DNA from: Sinohyriopsis cumingii
Lineage: Eukaryota; Mollusca; Bivalvia; Unionida; Unionidae
NCBI GenBank assembly: GCA_028554795.2
Contig: CM068830.1
Location: 111,427,214 to 111,491,213, forward strand
Direction of reading: 5' to 3'
DNA: 64,000 nucleotides
Shown here: positions 33,072 to 44,639 of the stretch, piece by piece
Position numbering within the stretch: position 1 is the first letter of the stretch
Layout of the letters: every line of letters starts with the position of its first letter
Notes under the pieces: generated by a model
The model's database searches: none
Told to the model about the DNA's origin: nothing
What the model saw: the letters and a program-made list of their open reading frames with translations, nothing else
Position numbers and translations under genes: made by a program

Positions 33072-33466
33072 ATGTCATATTGTCATGTTACTGTTAGTCT
33101 GACTCCTGGTCAGATTAAAAAGCTTCACTCAAATACAGCAGAGAACTGTGGAATAAAAATATCACTAAAAAAGATCAGATCACAGTTGGTCAAAAAAAAC
33201 TATAATTGTCAGAATGTCAACTCAGGCGTTTCAATGACACCAAACAATCAGAAACAGGCATTAAACTCAATCTTTCTGCTGCTGCACTTAAAGACTCAAG
33301 TAAAACAGGTGGTATATTTCCACTTTCTGCAGCTATACCAGCATTAATAGCCGCTGCAGCTCCAGCTGTTGCAAAAGCAGCTGCATTTGTTGCTGTTGGA
33401 ACTGCTGCTGGGAAGGCATTAAATAAAGCAATAGGACAAGGATTTAAAAAAGGGGAAGGGGTCTAA
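33072..33466 (+). pseudogene. pX-like Ala-rich small Polinton protein
   Basis: The N-terminal frame reads VTVSLTPGQIKKLHSNTAEN. After a frameshift a KLNLSAAALKDSSKTGGIFP motif leads to an Ala-rich hydrophobic run (PALIAAAAPAVAKAAAFVAV) and a Gly/Lys tail. Repeats of the LTPGQIKKL kind followed by a hydrophobic Ala/Gly segment are typical of the short gene between capsid and protease in animal Polintons. Confidence 0.65.
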
Positions 33467-33536
33467 GATTACCAGGAACTCCTTATCGATATGGAAAAGG
33501 TCTGAGACTTTCAGGAACACATCGGTAATCTTTTCA

Positions 33537-33737
33537 ATGTCAGAGTTTGATTTACTTGATGCTGCTAGAAAATTAAATATAAAAAATTTCAGAGGTGTTA
33601 TTTTGCATGACCAATTACCAAAACAAGTAAACAATATTGAAACTGATACCATTAATCTTAATAAAAGTTTTGGTCCTGGTACTCATTGGGTTGCATACAC
33701 GATTGATCCACGTGGAATTATTTATTTTGATTGTAAC
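33537..33737 (+). pseudogene. adenain-like cysteine protease, truncated
   Basis: The start MSEFDLLDAARKLNIKNFRG and the catalytic-His box GPGTHWVAYT near 33676-33705, followed by IIYFDCN (Asp), fit the Polinton maturation protease. After about 67 residues the frame enters LINE sequence, so the catalytic Cys and C-terminal half are lost. Confidence 0.8.
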
Positions 33738-34380
33738 TCAGTTCTGTCTGTTTCGTCACAGTATCTGCTCCAGAAACTTCAAAAAGTTCAAAACCCAGCT
33801 GCTCGGAACATACTTAGAGTACCACAATCAGAGCACACCTCCCCACTGTTCTGTACCCTATACTGGCTATCCATTCGATCAAGAATCGAGCACAAAATTT
33901 GTTCTCTGTGCTACGTTTCACTGTCGGACTCTTGTCCAACATACCTATCTGGCCTCACCGATGTGTACACACCATCAAGATACTTATGCTCCTCTTCTGA
34001 CAATCGTATACTCATTATTTCCACTATGAAAACAAAGTCATATGGACAGCGTTCTTTTGCATACCAGGGCCCAGCAACTTGGAATGAATTGCCCACTGAA
34101 TTTAGACACAAAGACACAGTGATCCCATTGAAGAGTGTTCTCAGAACTCACTTATTTCGACTGCAAGAACAAACTTAAAGACCTAATAATGTTTTCTACC
34201 TTAAATATTCTCAGCATGTTTTTTTTATGTATTCTAATTTCATGGTGTTTGTTTTTGTAATCATATCAATATATATATTTTTTATCTTATAGGTGTTGTC
34301 TAATGTTGTAAAGTGCTTAGAGCTTCTAAAGATTAGGTGCTATACAAAGTCATTATTATTATTGCTATTATTATTATTAT
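33738..34380 (+). mobile_element. CR1/L2-like LINE 3' end
   Basis: The frame reads LLQKLQKVQNPAARNIL, LYWLSIRSRIEHKICSLCYV and SYGQRSFAYQGPATWNELPT, the C-terminal end of a CR1/L2-group ORF2. The 3' UTR ends GGTGCTATACAAAGTCATTATTATTATT, the microsatellite tail of this group. It is only 643 bp, severely 5' truncated. Its ORF happens to stay in frame with the interrupted protease, giving a spurious 213-codon fusion. Confidence 0.85.
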
Positions 34381-36685
34381 GTACCTACTGTCAGAAAGGA
34401 AAGAACAAACTTATGACAATTAGTGTTCAGAATTACAGATGAACAAATGTAAAGGTATGAAAATTAGGATAATCAGTTCACCACATTTTGTTTTACAGCT
34501 ATGCACTGTTTGTCTAAATATTTGCACAGATAAATGATATTTACAGTAAATATGTACGAATATGGCTTCCATACTATTATTGGCACTATAAATATCACTC
34601 CGTTAATGGCAGAATGTCATATAAAATATGGCTACACCCATTAAAACTAACATAGAAAGGCTTATGACACCTATAAATGATCTGTACATGTACCGGGTAA
34701 GTCAAATATATGTTTTATGCATCAGTCAATATTGTTTTTACATGTACTGCACTTGTACTCGCACATATTAACATATCATTTGCTTCACTAATTGTGTAAT
34801 GTATAAATGACTTATAAGCCCCATCAAGCATATATCACATATAGGTAAGAATAAGTTATCTCTCTTAAGGATAAGCTTATGTCATGAAAATCTCAGATGG
34901 ATTCAATAATGGGTAACGTGCGTGCCATTTGATAATGTATCTAATTGGCAGATTTTATTACTGCTTTGAAAACCATATATTTTTTCTGAGTTTGATCAGA
35001 CTTTAAATACTTTCTTGGATGGAGCTGTGAAAATACCAGTCAGTGTTGATACTCAGGATCATTTACCCTGGTACCTGATAAACAGAAAATTGTATTAAAT
35101 ATGTACAGATCGGAACTGCTGTTATCATTGGAATGAACGGCATTCAAAAATGTCAATGAGTTGCAACCGGACGGTCAGATGGATGGATGGATAAGGAAGG
35201 AAGGAAGATAGGAAACTTGACAAAAGAAACCTGTGTAAAATATACTTGTGTTATTGAGTGGAATATGTAACAGATAATTTGACAACTTAAAAATTGTTAT
35301 AATTAAATCCACTAAAATCCGTTTGTATGATAAATCCATCAATTCAGTTATAGGTCACATGGCAGAATAAATATTGTTTAGAATGATCTGATTCACAATA
35401 TTCCGTAACTTGTAAATTCTATGCAGCATATAGTTGAACACTTAAGTAAACATTTTTTAAAATTCACAGTGTTCTATAAATGTCACTGTCTGATGTCATC
35501 TTGTACAAAGTCCAATTATTCAATCTCACTGTATTGTCTGATAAAGTTTTATCATTTTCTAATAAATCATCATGCTTTAGTTATCATAAATATCATGCCT
35601 GACTTTGTGTTATAAGTTGGTTTTCATGTGATTTGGGAATCATTTATTGAGGGGAGAATGTGTGAAGTGTGGAAGATGGTTTAAATAGTGTGTGTTCTTA
35701 CACTGCTATATATGCCTACTTAGAGAAATGGTCAGCCATTAAGTTATGTAAGTTTGTGAGTGATATATGCCCACCTGATCCTCATATCAAACCCTGGTAT
35801 GCTCTGATATACATTTTCGGAGATGGTTTACATATCTTGTGTTCTTATACTGCTGCATTTGCATGCCGTTTGAAATGGTCAACTGTTAGATAAGCTATTT
35901 AATGATATAAGGGCATTTGTTCTATGCCAAAATTGAGCTAGTTACAGGGAAGTTTACTAGTTTATCTTTCATGATCAGCCTTCATCTGGAGGCTTGATTA
36001 AACTTTTTGTTTTGGTTCTGTACCCTCAAGGTATTTTCAACACAAGGCAGTGGATTTTGACTTGTTCGTCTTGTAGGTACCACAGGAGATGAAAAAGTTC
36101 ACAGTCCCTTGTAGTCAGAAATGTTATTAAATAGCAGTCACACTATTTCTGAGGTGACTGTCATTAAAATGCTAATGCCAATGAACATTACAAAATTCTT
36201 TTTGAATTTATTAATCTTCTCTATAAAGTTGGTATTTTAAGAGTTTTTTTTAAAAATTGCATTTGTACAAAATTTTTTTTACTGTAACAAGCATATACAG
36301 GACATTTTACTTAATTGCACATCCTAGACATGTATATTCAATTTCCATTCACTAATTTTTATCTTAAGATTTATCAGTAACTATGATTGCTTATTTGCAC
36401 ATGTGCGGTATAATCTGCCCGTCCCCTTTTTGGGTAATTAATGATATACATATAGCACACACAAATGCAAAAGATAAAGTACTGAAAAGTACAGTTTCAA
36501 CTACTTTTACAGGCTTTTAGACAAATATGGATGAAGTAAAAAAAAATGTCTAAAATCCTTGAAAAATCTGGAAGTAGCTGTTTTCATAATATATACAATC
36601 GATGTTATTTGAGAAATTTCAGCAGAAGGTTATAATCCTATTCAATCAGATTTCTTGGCCAATTGTTCTTATATTTCTTTTTTAG
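34381..36685. other. intron DNA, little recognisable
   Basis: AT-rich sequence. It contains a GGAT/GGAA microsatellite near 35180-35210, and a two-unit tandem duplication (about 35666-35745 and 35817-35890, period near 150 bp) that keeps an open frame across both units. No gene is supported. Confidence 0.4.
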
Positions 36686-36700
36686 GCAGTTGCCAGAAAG
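36686..36700 (+). CDS. membrane-protein gene, 15-nt micro-exon
   Basis: GCAGTTGCCAGAAAG lies between a strong pyrimidine tract with TTTTTTAG and the donor GTGAGG. It is phase 1 on both sides and joins in frame with 26184 and 37046. It would add five cytoplasmic residues (GSCQK). The model would also work without it, so it may be alternative. Confidence 0.5.
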
Positions 36701-37045
36701 GTGAGGGATTTCAGGCCCACTTGGGCTTCCAGTTTGTTTCAAGATATAATTGTGAACATTATTATGTAACCAGATATTAAGTTACTGGTATTTTTTTGGG
36801 GTGGGGCTATTTAGACTAACAGAATGACTGTTTCCAACAGTTTGACTTCATAACAAGTAAAGCTTTTGCAAAATAGAACCAAGTTGAGTATGGGTCCATA
36901 CATTTAAAACTTGAAGGTTACATTTGATTTTCACTGTTTTTGTACCAAATTTTGTAGAGATATGCCCCCCTCCAAAACTTTCTACATTGATTGTGTAGTG
37001 TTAGCAGTTTTCTCTGTTAATTATTCACTTTTTCTGCAATTCCAG

Positions 37046-37086
37046 GTAGATGCTTAACTAAGAGTGAGAAGGATGATGTACAAAAG
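37046..37086 (+). CDS. membrane-protein gene, 41-nt cytoplasmic exon
   Basis: The exon follows TTTTTCTGCAATTCCAG and ends AAAAG|GTAAAC. From phase 1 it encodes RCLTKSEKDDVQK and ends in phase 0, which is the phase needed by the last exon at 40368. It is a charged juxtamembrane tail segment. Confidence 0.65.
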
Positions 37087-37989
37087 GTAAACTTGATGTG
37101 TTCAAGCAGTCTGGGAAAAGTATATTATATGTATACATTGGTCTCATCACTGAAACTGACATTGTGTCTCTCAACAGATCAGTTTCATTGCTCATGGCAC
37201 CATGAATTCAAGAATGTCAAATTTGTTTGAGATTGTGGACCTGCTCTAAACTGCATATCCTCTAAATTTATAACATCATAATTTCCTCTTTACAGTACTC
37301 TAAGAAACAGATGTGGGAATTGTATTTTGAAATTCCACAGATCAGCTGAAGTCTGTCCACACTTCTTACACAGCTGAGGTAACAAAGCGCATAATTGTCT
37401 CTCTGACCAGTGATATTTGGCCTTCCACTTTGAGCTGAATTTTCACTATGGCTCTGTTCACCAAATCCTTTCATAATTTTCTGAATTATAGACCTGAATA
37501 TATGTATGTTACTTTATATATATTTCTGCTAGTGGAATTATTCAGATGTAAAGATAATATAGTTCTACTCATGTGATAGCACTTTGTTGTGTGGTGCCAT
37601 GCTTCTACACTTGATGCTTGCAGTCTGCATGTAGCACAGAGAGAGATATATAGCACTCCTGTGTCATTAATATTCATTATTTTAAAATAGTAAATGTAAA
37701 CAAATTACCATTGAAAATTTCACAGTCCTGTATGCTGTCATTTTGTACACATATTACAACTGTTCAATTATGCAGAAATAATAATAATAATAAAGACTTT
37801 GTTTAGAGAAGGTTACTCAGTTAGTTACAGAACTAGTCTACCTTGAGGCCTTTTATCTGTTTTGTACAATATATACGGTATATACAACATGATGTAAAAA
37901 ATCTGGCTTGACGCTAAATAATTGATTTTAAAAATCAAATATCAAGCCTGGGACATATGCAAAGGCAGCTGTGAACACATAAACATATA

Positions 37990-40200
37990 TAAAATATCAT
38001 CCTGCATTGAAACCTTCATCTGTGAAAATGATGCAAACTTACAGAAAAGCAGGAGGTATTTATTATACTAGAACTGTTGATTTGTCTAAAGATTTTATCC
38101 ATTTGAGATATCAATTATGAAAAGAAGAAATACTAGGAGCCTGCCTTTTGTCACTGGCAGTGTTGTTCCATACCAGTGGACCAGTATATTGTAAACGTTT
38201 TTTTAAAAAATTCCTTCTTTGGCCTTGGTATAATGCAACTTTTACTTCATATAAACCTTAAATTTGGAGTACCATCAGCATTTCTTTGGTGAAAGATATT
38301 GCTTAGATAGACAGGAATGTCTTTTCTGGATAATTTATACATCATTTGGCCTTTCTAAGAAATATTCTTTCACGTATTGTTAAAAATCTTAATATTATTC
38401 ATTGCATCCTGGAAATTGTCTATACATTGGTCTAGAATTAAATGGCAAGCCCTCTTTTGGAGTCTTAAAAGTGTTGTTATGTTTGAATTAGAGGTATTAC
38501 CAGAAATTACATTACAATAGTCCAGATATGACTGAATATAACTTTTATAAAAGATGACCCTATGCTAAAGAGAAATGTACTGTTTGATTTTCTTCATTAG
38601 TCAAAGATAAGAATTAACCTTTTTTTTAATGTGAATATACCAAGCAAGATTGTTCTCTACGAATACACCAAGAATTTTATGATGAGAGGGTCATATTAAG
38701 GCTCACATTGTCAAATCGAACCTGGAATATGTCGCTATCAAGCCTTGCTTATTTTTGTTGTGTTGTTATACTGTTTTCCTTGCACCATACTTGAGGTTTG
38801 TTGAGAGCATCTTGTAAGATAATTTCAAGTACCGTTTTGGGTTTACCCATCTCAGACAGTGTAGTATCATCTGCATAAAGGTCAAGAAGAAATAGAAGTT
38901 TCAATTTTAAAAGGTAAGTCGTTGATAAATAGAATGAATAACAGAGGTCCAAGGATAGAGCCATGTGGTACTCCAAAATTAATGTTTTTACTTTGAGAAA
39001 GTTGACCATTTATATATACTTTTTGCACTTTATCGGTTAAGTAAGAAGTAAACCAGTTTAGAGAGTTTTCACTGCATTGATATATTTTTAGTTTTTCAAG
39101 CAAAATTTCACGGTCTACAAGATCAAGAGTGTTACAAAAATCCACCATATTAGTGCCTACCATTCTTCCTTGATCTAATGTTTTCAATCGTTTATCAATC
39201 AAAGATACAAGGGCAATTTCACAGGAGTGATTCTGTCGAAAGCCAGACTGATTATCATGAATAAGATCATCAATGTTCAAATAGTTGAGAAAAGAAACAT
39301 GTACATGTTTTCTCTAGTAATTGGAGAGGCAAGGAAGGATAGAGATGGGTCTGTAGCTATTTACATCATCTTTTGTTCCTGCTTTATGCAGTGGTATAAC
39401 CTTGGCAGTTTTCCAAGTTTGTGGAAATTTATTAGACCTAATACTTTCATTGTAAGTGAAAGCTATACTCTCTACAATTGCAGGTGCAGCTACCTTTAGT
39501 AGTCTTGGTTCAATCATATAAAGTCCTGTAGCTTTCCAATCATCCGTTTATTAACATATTTCAACTCAAATTCTGGACTCATTTCAGGAATTTTAAACTT
39601 TATATTGTTTGGTAATTTTTTAGCACAAAAAAGGTTTGAGTTCCAGATGATGAGATGAAGTTCTGGATTCTTTAAGTTTTTCAGCATTTTGAACGAAATG
39701 TCATTAAATATATTTGAGATGTCAGTTGGATTATCGGTATAAATGCCCACATGATTGAAGGATACAATTTCAGTTTTACTCTTACATTTCCATGTGCCAA
39801 ACTCTGTAAACATTTCCAGATAGCTTTTGGGTTATTTTGGTTTTTATCCAGCACTTTTTTATAGTGTGCTTGTATGGCTTGATGTATCTTTTTATTGACT
39901 TTATTCCTGCAAACTCTATATTCAGATTGATTTCCTACTGATTTTAGTTGGTATCTTTGCTTTATTGTTTCTAATATTTTGGGGGAGATCCAGCCTGGCT
40001 GGTGGTCTTTCTTTATCATGTGTGTTTTTAAAGGGGCATGCTTGTTCACTATACTGATGAAAAGATCTGTCCATGTATATACAACATCATCAGTATTGTC
40101 AAAGATTTGGACTATATTCCATGGAACCTGTTTCAGAGCATCCAGGAATTTAACAGTATTAAAATGTATACATGTTTCCAAAATAACATGCATATAGGCT
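37990..40200 (-). mobile_element. 5'-truncated LINE (CR1/Jockey-like)
   Basis: The - strand carries an endonuclease-RT linker (39681-40193), RT fingers (SYRPISILPCLS near 39320; NQSGFRQNHSCEIALVSL), motif A remnant, palm box NFGVPHGSILGPLLFILFIND and catalytic YADDTTL near 38870. A thumb and C-terminal part run to about 38110, ending in a GPLVWN-type motif and YLKWI. Frames are broken in several places. It lies in the last intron of the membrane-protein gene, antisense to it. Confidence 0.8.
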
Positions 40201-40367
40201 ACTCACTGATGGCCCATTACTGTAGTTTATAAACTGGTACTTTGTATGTTTTTCTCAACAACATACACCTGTGATGCTTAATGATATTTGTATGCTGTTG
40301 ATTTATATCATGTCCAGAGTAAGTTGCCTTATCAAATGTATGTATTTATTATTTTATGTAAATTCAG

Positions 40368-40544
40368 GAAGAAGATACAAATTCTGCAACTGGTCCAAAG
40401 GCACACTCAGCTATATCAACAGAATCATGTCATTTAGAAGTTAAAGATGGTCCAAAGACAGAACATGATCTTTCAGAAGAGGAAGATTTGTCACCTTGTC
40501 CATCGACATCGTCAGCCAGTTCAACAGAACCACTTCTTCCATAA
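40368..40544 (+). CDS. membrane-protein gene, last coding exon
   Basis: After AATTCAG the exon opens in phase 0 with EEDTNSATGPKAHSAISTES and runs 58 codons to TAA at 40542-40544. The tail is acidic and Ser/Thr-rich (EEEDLSPCPSTSSASSTE), as in cytoplasmic tails phosphorylated by acidophilic kinases. The full set of visible exons gives a short cytoplasmic domain of about 80 residues. Confidence 0.7.
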   Translation, partial: EEDTNSATGPKAHSAISTESCHLEVKDGPKTEHDLSEEEDLSPCPSTSSASSTEPLLP

Positions 40545-41264
40545 AGATCAAAGGAAGTTTTCAGTCTGACAGCCTAGAATTAAGGAGCATTTTAATGCAA
40601 ATTGGGTAGCTTTTGCATTAATACTATTTTAAAAATATTCCAGAGTAAAGGTTATGGCTTAGATTTGGGACCTGTAAAATATCATACCATCCACACTACT
40701 GGAACTGGAAAATCATATTGAATTTGACTATTCAATATCCATTGTTGGAGATCAACTTTTTGGTTAGCAGATGTTTCAGCAAGATTATTTATACAATCAT
40801 ATAGTGTTAAAGACACCAGCAATTTATGGGATTATCATTTTACGGTATATGTTGGGACACCGTATTTATTGGAACACCATAAATTTATTTTGAAAATAAT
40901 CTTTTTATGCACTATGTTCTGGGACACATCATTTTTTCGAGTTGTAAGTTGTGGGACACATTTTAAATCTTTCAAAAATTACGTCAGAAAATCCACTCAA
41001 ACATAAATTTTATTAAAGAAAACTTTAAAAAAGAAAAAAACTGAGTGTTATTTGTTTACACTTTTCTACCTAGATGCAAATTTGCTAAGAAAAAGAGTTC
41101 AGGTAAGATGGAGTCATTTGTGTATATGAAAACTGGTTCAGCTTTATCTGTTCTAATGTATACAGTTTTTTAAAGTTAAATGTCAAGGTTTATTTGCCGT
41201 TCGTGCTTGTTACGTGACTTATTTTGGCAAAATAACTATCGAGTTATTTCTCAAGTGGAATAAA
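40545..41264 (+). other. probable 3' UTR with poly(A) signal
   Basis: No coding content. AATAAA at 41259-41264 is the first well-placed canonical poly(A) signal after the stop codon. The true cleavage site is unknown. Confidence 0.4.
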
Positions 41265-41549
41265 GTCAAAGGATAATTAACGATGACCCCAGTTACCATC
41301 ATTTTCATTTTCATCAGTAACATTTTCACTACTTTCACTTTCAAAATCCCCTTTACTATTTTCATTTTCACTTTTGTCATTGTTATCTGACGTAAACTTG
41401 TTCAACTGCCTCACACGCATGTTAATAGTTTTTTTCGTTTCGTATTCCTGAGGTAATCCTAATCTAATTAATCAATCTAATCAATCACGCTTGAGAGATA
41501 CAAATTTTTTAACTTCTGTTTCTTTACAGTAGCTAAAGATTGCAATATA

Positions 41550-43554
41550 CAGTGTGACCCCGCTATAACATGCTCTGTTAAAATGCAAATTCGGATATAA
41601 CGCGGTCGTGGCATGGCTCCCGAAATTTCATATACATGTATTTTTCTTGTGCACAAAAAATTTCTTAAAAAGTAAGAAAAAAACGTAAAAAGTTGCTTAT
41701 CATTTTGGGATAGAGATCGCGTATGAATAAAAAATGCAAGACGATCTTGGCTTGGCTCCTGAAATTTTATATGTATTTTTCTCGTACACAAAAAAGTATT
41801 TTTCTCATACACGAAAAGGTACTTTTTTTTCTTCTTAAAAGTAAGAAGAAGAAATAAACGCATAAAAAGTTTATTCTGGGATCACGTAGGTCTTCGCCAA
41901 AGTCGCAAACTTGGATTGTTTTTCCTTATTGGCTGCAAAACATACCATGTGGCTTTTTTCATTTTTATACAACTATTGGTTTGGAGTGCAGAAATTCAGA
42001 TTCCCCTTGAAAGGATGCCGCAAACTAGATATAAAATGCACTGAAATTTATCTATTGTTACATAAACAAATTCTTTGTCTATACTGACAAACCATTTAAA
42101 CAGTGCATTGTTTTATCATAATCTGCTTATCCTGACATCTAGCATGAGTTCTGTATGTTGTGTAATATCCGCTTTTTTGTTGTTGACATTTCTGGTAACG
42201 GAGATCAACTGGACAAGGCATTCTCTTGTAATCTGTCTTTCATTGGATTTTCGGCCACTCGCTAGTAATTAATATATTTACAAAGACTGGCATTTGTGTG
42301 TGGATGGTAAGTAAAATTCCTCTTCTTTTCACTCAGAATTAAATCCTTCAGAACACTCTTGTTTTCTTTAATAATCCATGTCATCAGAACACCTGCGTCT
42401 CTATCGTCTGTTGACCTTTTGTTAATTTTCAAACGCTTGCGTAGAAGGAAGCATCACGCTGCTACCACAAATGTAAAAAAAAAATTTACAAAAAATTCTT
42501 ATTGGTTTATTCAGTAGGCATGGAGGGGCAGTAACTAGAATAGTCTAAACAACGGCCAATTCCTTTTAAAAATGTATCCAGATAAAACAGTTTGCTGAAA
42601 TTTCAAAGGAAACAGATTACCTTTGAAGCACCAACTGTTATGAAAATGTACTCAGCAAATGGAAAAAATCACAGTCTCAATCATGCAATACAGTTATTTG
42701 ATGTTGCCACCACAATAAGAAATGGGAATTCGTTTGGTTCTCTAAAGCTGTTCTTTAGCGGCGACTTCAAAAGCACATGCACCCTTCATCAAAGAAAGCC
42801 GACTCCAATCTTTCATTAACAGCAAAGAAGTTTTCTTCAAAGGAAGTCAGTACCAAACTTAAATAAAAGTGATGAAATCTGATGGATTTTTGCATTTTCC
42901 AATGTGACTGGAACACTTTAACTGTGCTGTGAAAGTTTACTTTTTGTAGGGAAAAAGTTTATGCCAACGGTGGCTTAAAACGCAAACTAACTTTTACCGA
43001 CTTCGAACGTACTTCAAAGTAAATGTGCTTCATCATTCATTATGTGATTGTGCTATGTTTTTCCTCTGAATTCAGACCAATATGACCTGTTACAAAATTA
43101 ATAAATATTTTAAAGCTGTGTATGCATATTTTCGATGGAATCACTTGTATCGTGGATTCAATGTATATGATGAGGTTTGCAGGTGAGTACACTGCATTGA
43201 TACTCCGATCATGCTATACATTAGACATTTATTTATAAACAGTATTCACGTATATGTACCGATTCATGGTTCTCTAAATAAAGTAAACTATTATATGATG
43301 TCTTCTCTCTTTTCACTACAGGTGTATTTCTCATTTAATATGCATTAATTCAAGATAGCAACTGTGCCGATGAAGCTCGTATTTTACCACCCGCATTTAT
43401 TACCCCCCCCCCACACACACACACAATTTTTTTTTTTTATGGTGGGGGGAGAATTTCTTAAGCTAACTGACTTGGTTGCATATAACACAGTTCTGTTCAT
43501 AACACGGTCGGATTCTATGGCTCCCAACTACCGTGTTATAGCGGGCTTCCACTG
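41550..43554. mobile_element. pogo/Tigger-like DNA element (non-autonomous)
   Basis: The ends are CAGTGTGACCCCGCTATAAC and the inverted ...GTTATAGCGGGCTTCCACTG, both flanked by TA. Sub-terminal blocks GATATAACGCGGTCG...GGCATGGCTCCCGAA and the inverted TTGGGAGCCATAGAATCCGA also pair. TA target sites and CAGTG tips fit the pogo/Tigger branch of Tc1-mariner. No transposase is recognised in the 2.0 kb; a two-unit tandem repeat occupies about 41611-41890. Confidence 0.75.
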
Positions 43555-43729
43555 TACACTGTAGGATCGGCTTTATAAATTTATATTAATCTGGTATCAT
43601 ATATCTATCTTCAAATTTACGTGCCTGTAATAATTCAAAATCACAAATAATTTTTTCAGGATCCACGTGAATTTTTATGCCACCTTTTTTATTCCTTGTT
43701 CTGCATAAATAATATCATTAATATTTTGT

Positions 43730-43734
<5 letters not shown>

Positions 43735-43782
<48 letters not shown>
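43735..43782. repeat. compound microsatellite (CT)n(AT)n
   Basis: CTCTCTCT run followed by TATATATA. Confidence 0.9.
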
Positions 43783-43835
43783 ACAGTTGTGTAATATTAC
43801 GCAAACACAACCTCTAGATTACTAAATAAATATTT

Positions 43836-44322
43836 CACTTACCTTTGTTCACTACCGAATATACTTCCAGACTGAATGAGAGAGAGATTCCGTAAGATCC
43901 CAACAGAAATACTTAGTAACAAGTTATTTTTGGAAATCGTCATTTTTAGAAAATACGTTGGCAATCCCAAAGCTATACTAGAAAATACGTTTGGAAATTT
44001 CCCTACAGAAATGTGTAGTAAATGAGTTGCTTTTGGAAATAACTGTAATATCTAGAAAATATGTAGGAAATCCCAAACAGAAATACATAGTAAATGTGTT
44101 ATTTTTGGAAATCCCCAAGCCATTATAGAAAATACATTTGGAAATCCCTCATGATTTTGTGTCGGCGACTGTTCCAGAAAATCACATAGATAATTATTTT
44201 TGAAAATCACGTGATTTTCTTGAATATTCTGTGTGGGTGTATTCATGACTATAAAAGACACTGAATCCCTCTATCTAAGTCAGTCTGGAAGTGCATTCTG
44301 GAGTGAACAGAGGCAAGATAAA
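43836..44322. mobile_element. small TIR element with internal tandem repeats
   Basis: The stretch ACCTTTGTTCACTACCGAAT...ACTTCCAGACTGA (43842-43875) pairs with its inverted copy at 44279-44322 (CAGTCTGGAAGT...GAGTGAACAGAGG). Between them are about three units of 70-100 bp. Each has a GAAATAC-TAGTAA phrase, TTATTTTTGGAAAT and TAGAAAATA-GTTTGGAAAT. The design resembles MITEs carrying satellite-like cores. Confidence 0.6.
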
Positions 44323-44566
44323 CATTTTCTGCTAATTATCACACAGATGGTTAAATTGTATATTTGTATATAATTAGTTTGTGACAAAAAGAAAATAAAT
44401 TAGTAATAAGCAAGGTAACTACTTAGTCTGCCGGTGAGAGATTTAGCATGACAGAGTTAATTCCCTTCAACAATAGAAGTCTCAAAAAGGATAAATAACC
44501 ATTCATTCATGACATCTTACCCAGCATAAAAAAACACCTCACATGATTTATGACTGGCAAAGTGCA

Positions 44567-44570
<4 letters not shown>

Positions 44571-44631
<61 letters not shown>
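44571..44631. repeat. (AT)n microsatellite
   Basis: About 60 bp of uninterrupted AT repeat. Confidence 0.95.
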
Positions 44632-44633
<2 letters not shown>

Positions 44634-44639
44634 CCAGTA

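Larger units (their letters stand above)
29345..33737 (+). mobile_element. Polinton element B, structural-gene half
   Basis: After a terminal repeat, + strand genes follow in the order coiled-coil proteins, small helical protein, PY-like protein, major capsid protein, pX-like protein and protease. The element stops inside the protease, where a LINE tail begins. The integrase/polymerase half is absent to the right. Together with element A it represents both halves of the same Polinton type, in the same orientation, in neighbouring introns. Confidence 0.85.

Noticed and set aside
33637..34029. 130-codon + strand frame overlapping the protease and LINE tail
   Set aside because: It is an alternate frame over both the protease remnant and the LINE ORF and matches neither.
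43364..43564. 66-codon + strand frame at the end of the pogo/Tigger-like element
   Set aside because: It is made of simple C and T runs plus terminal repeat sequence.
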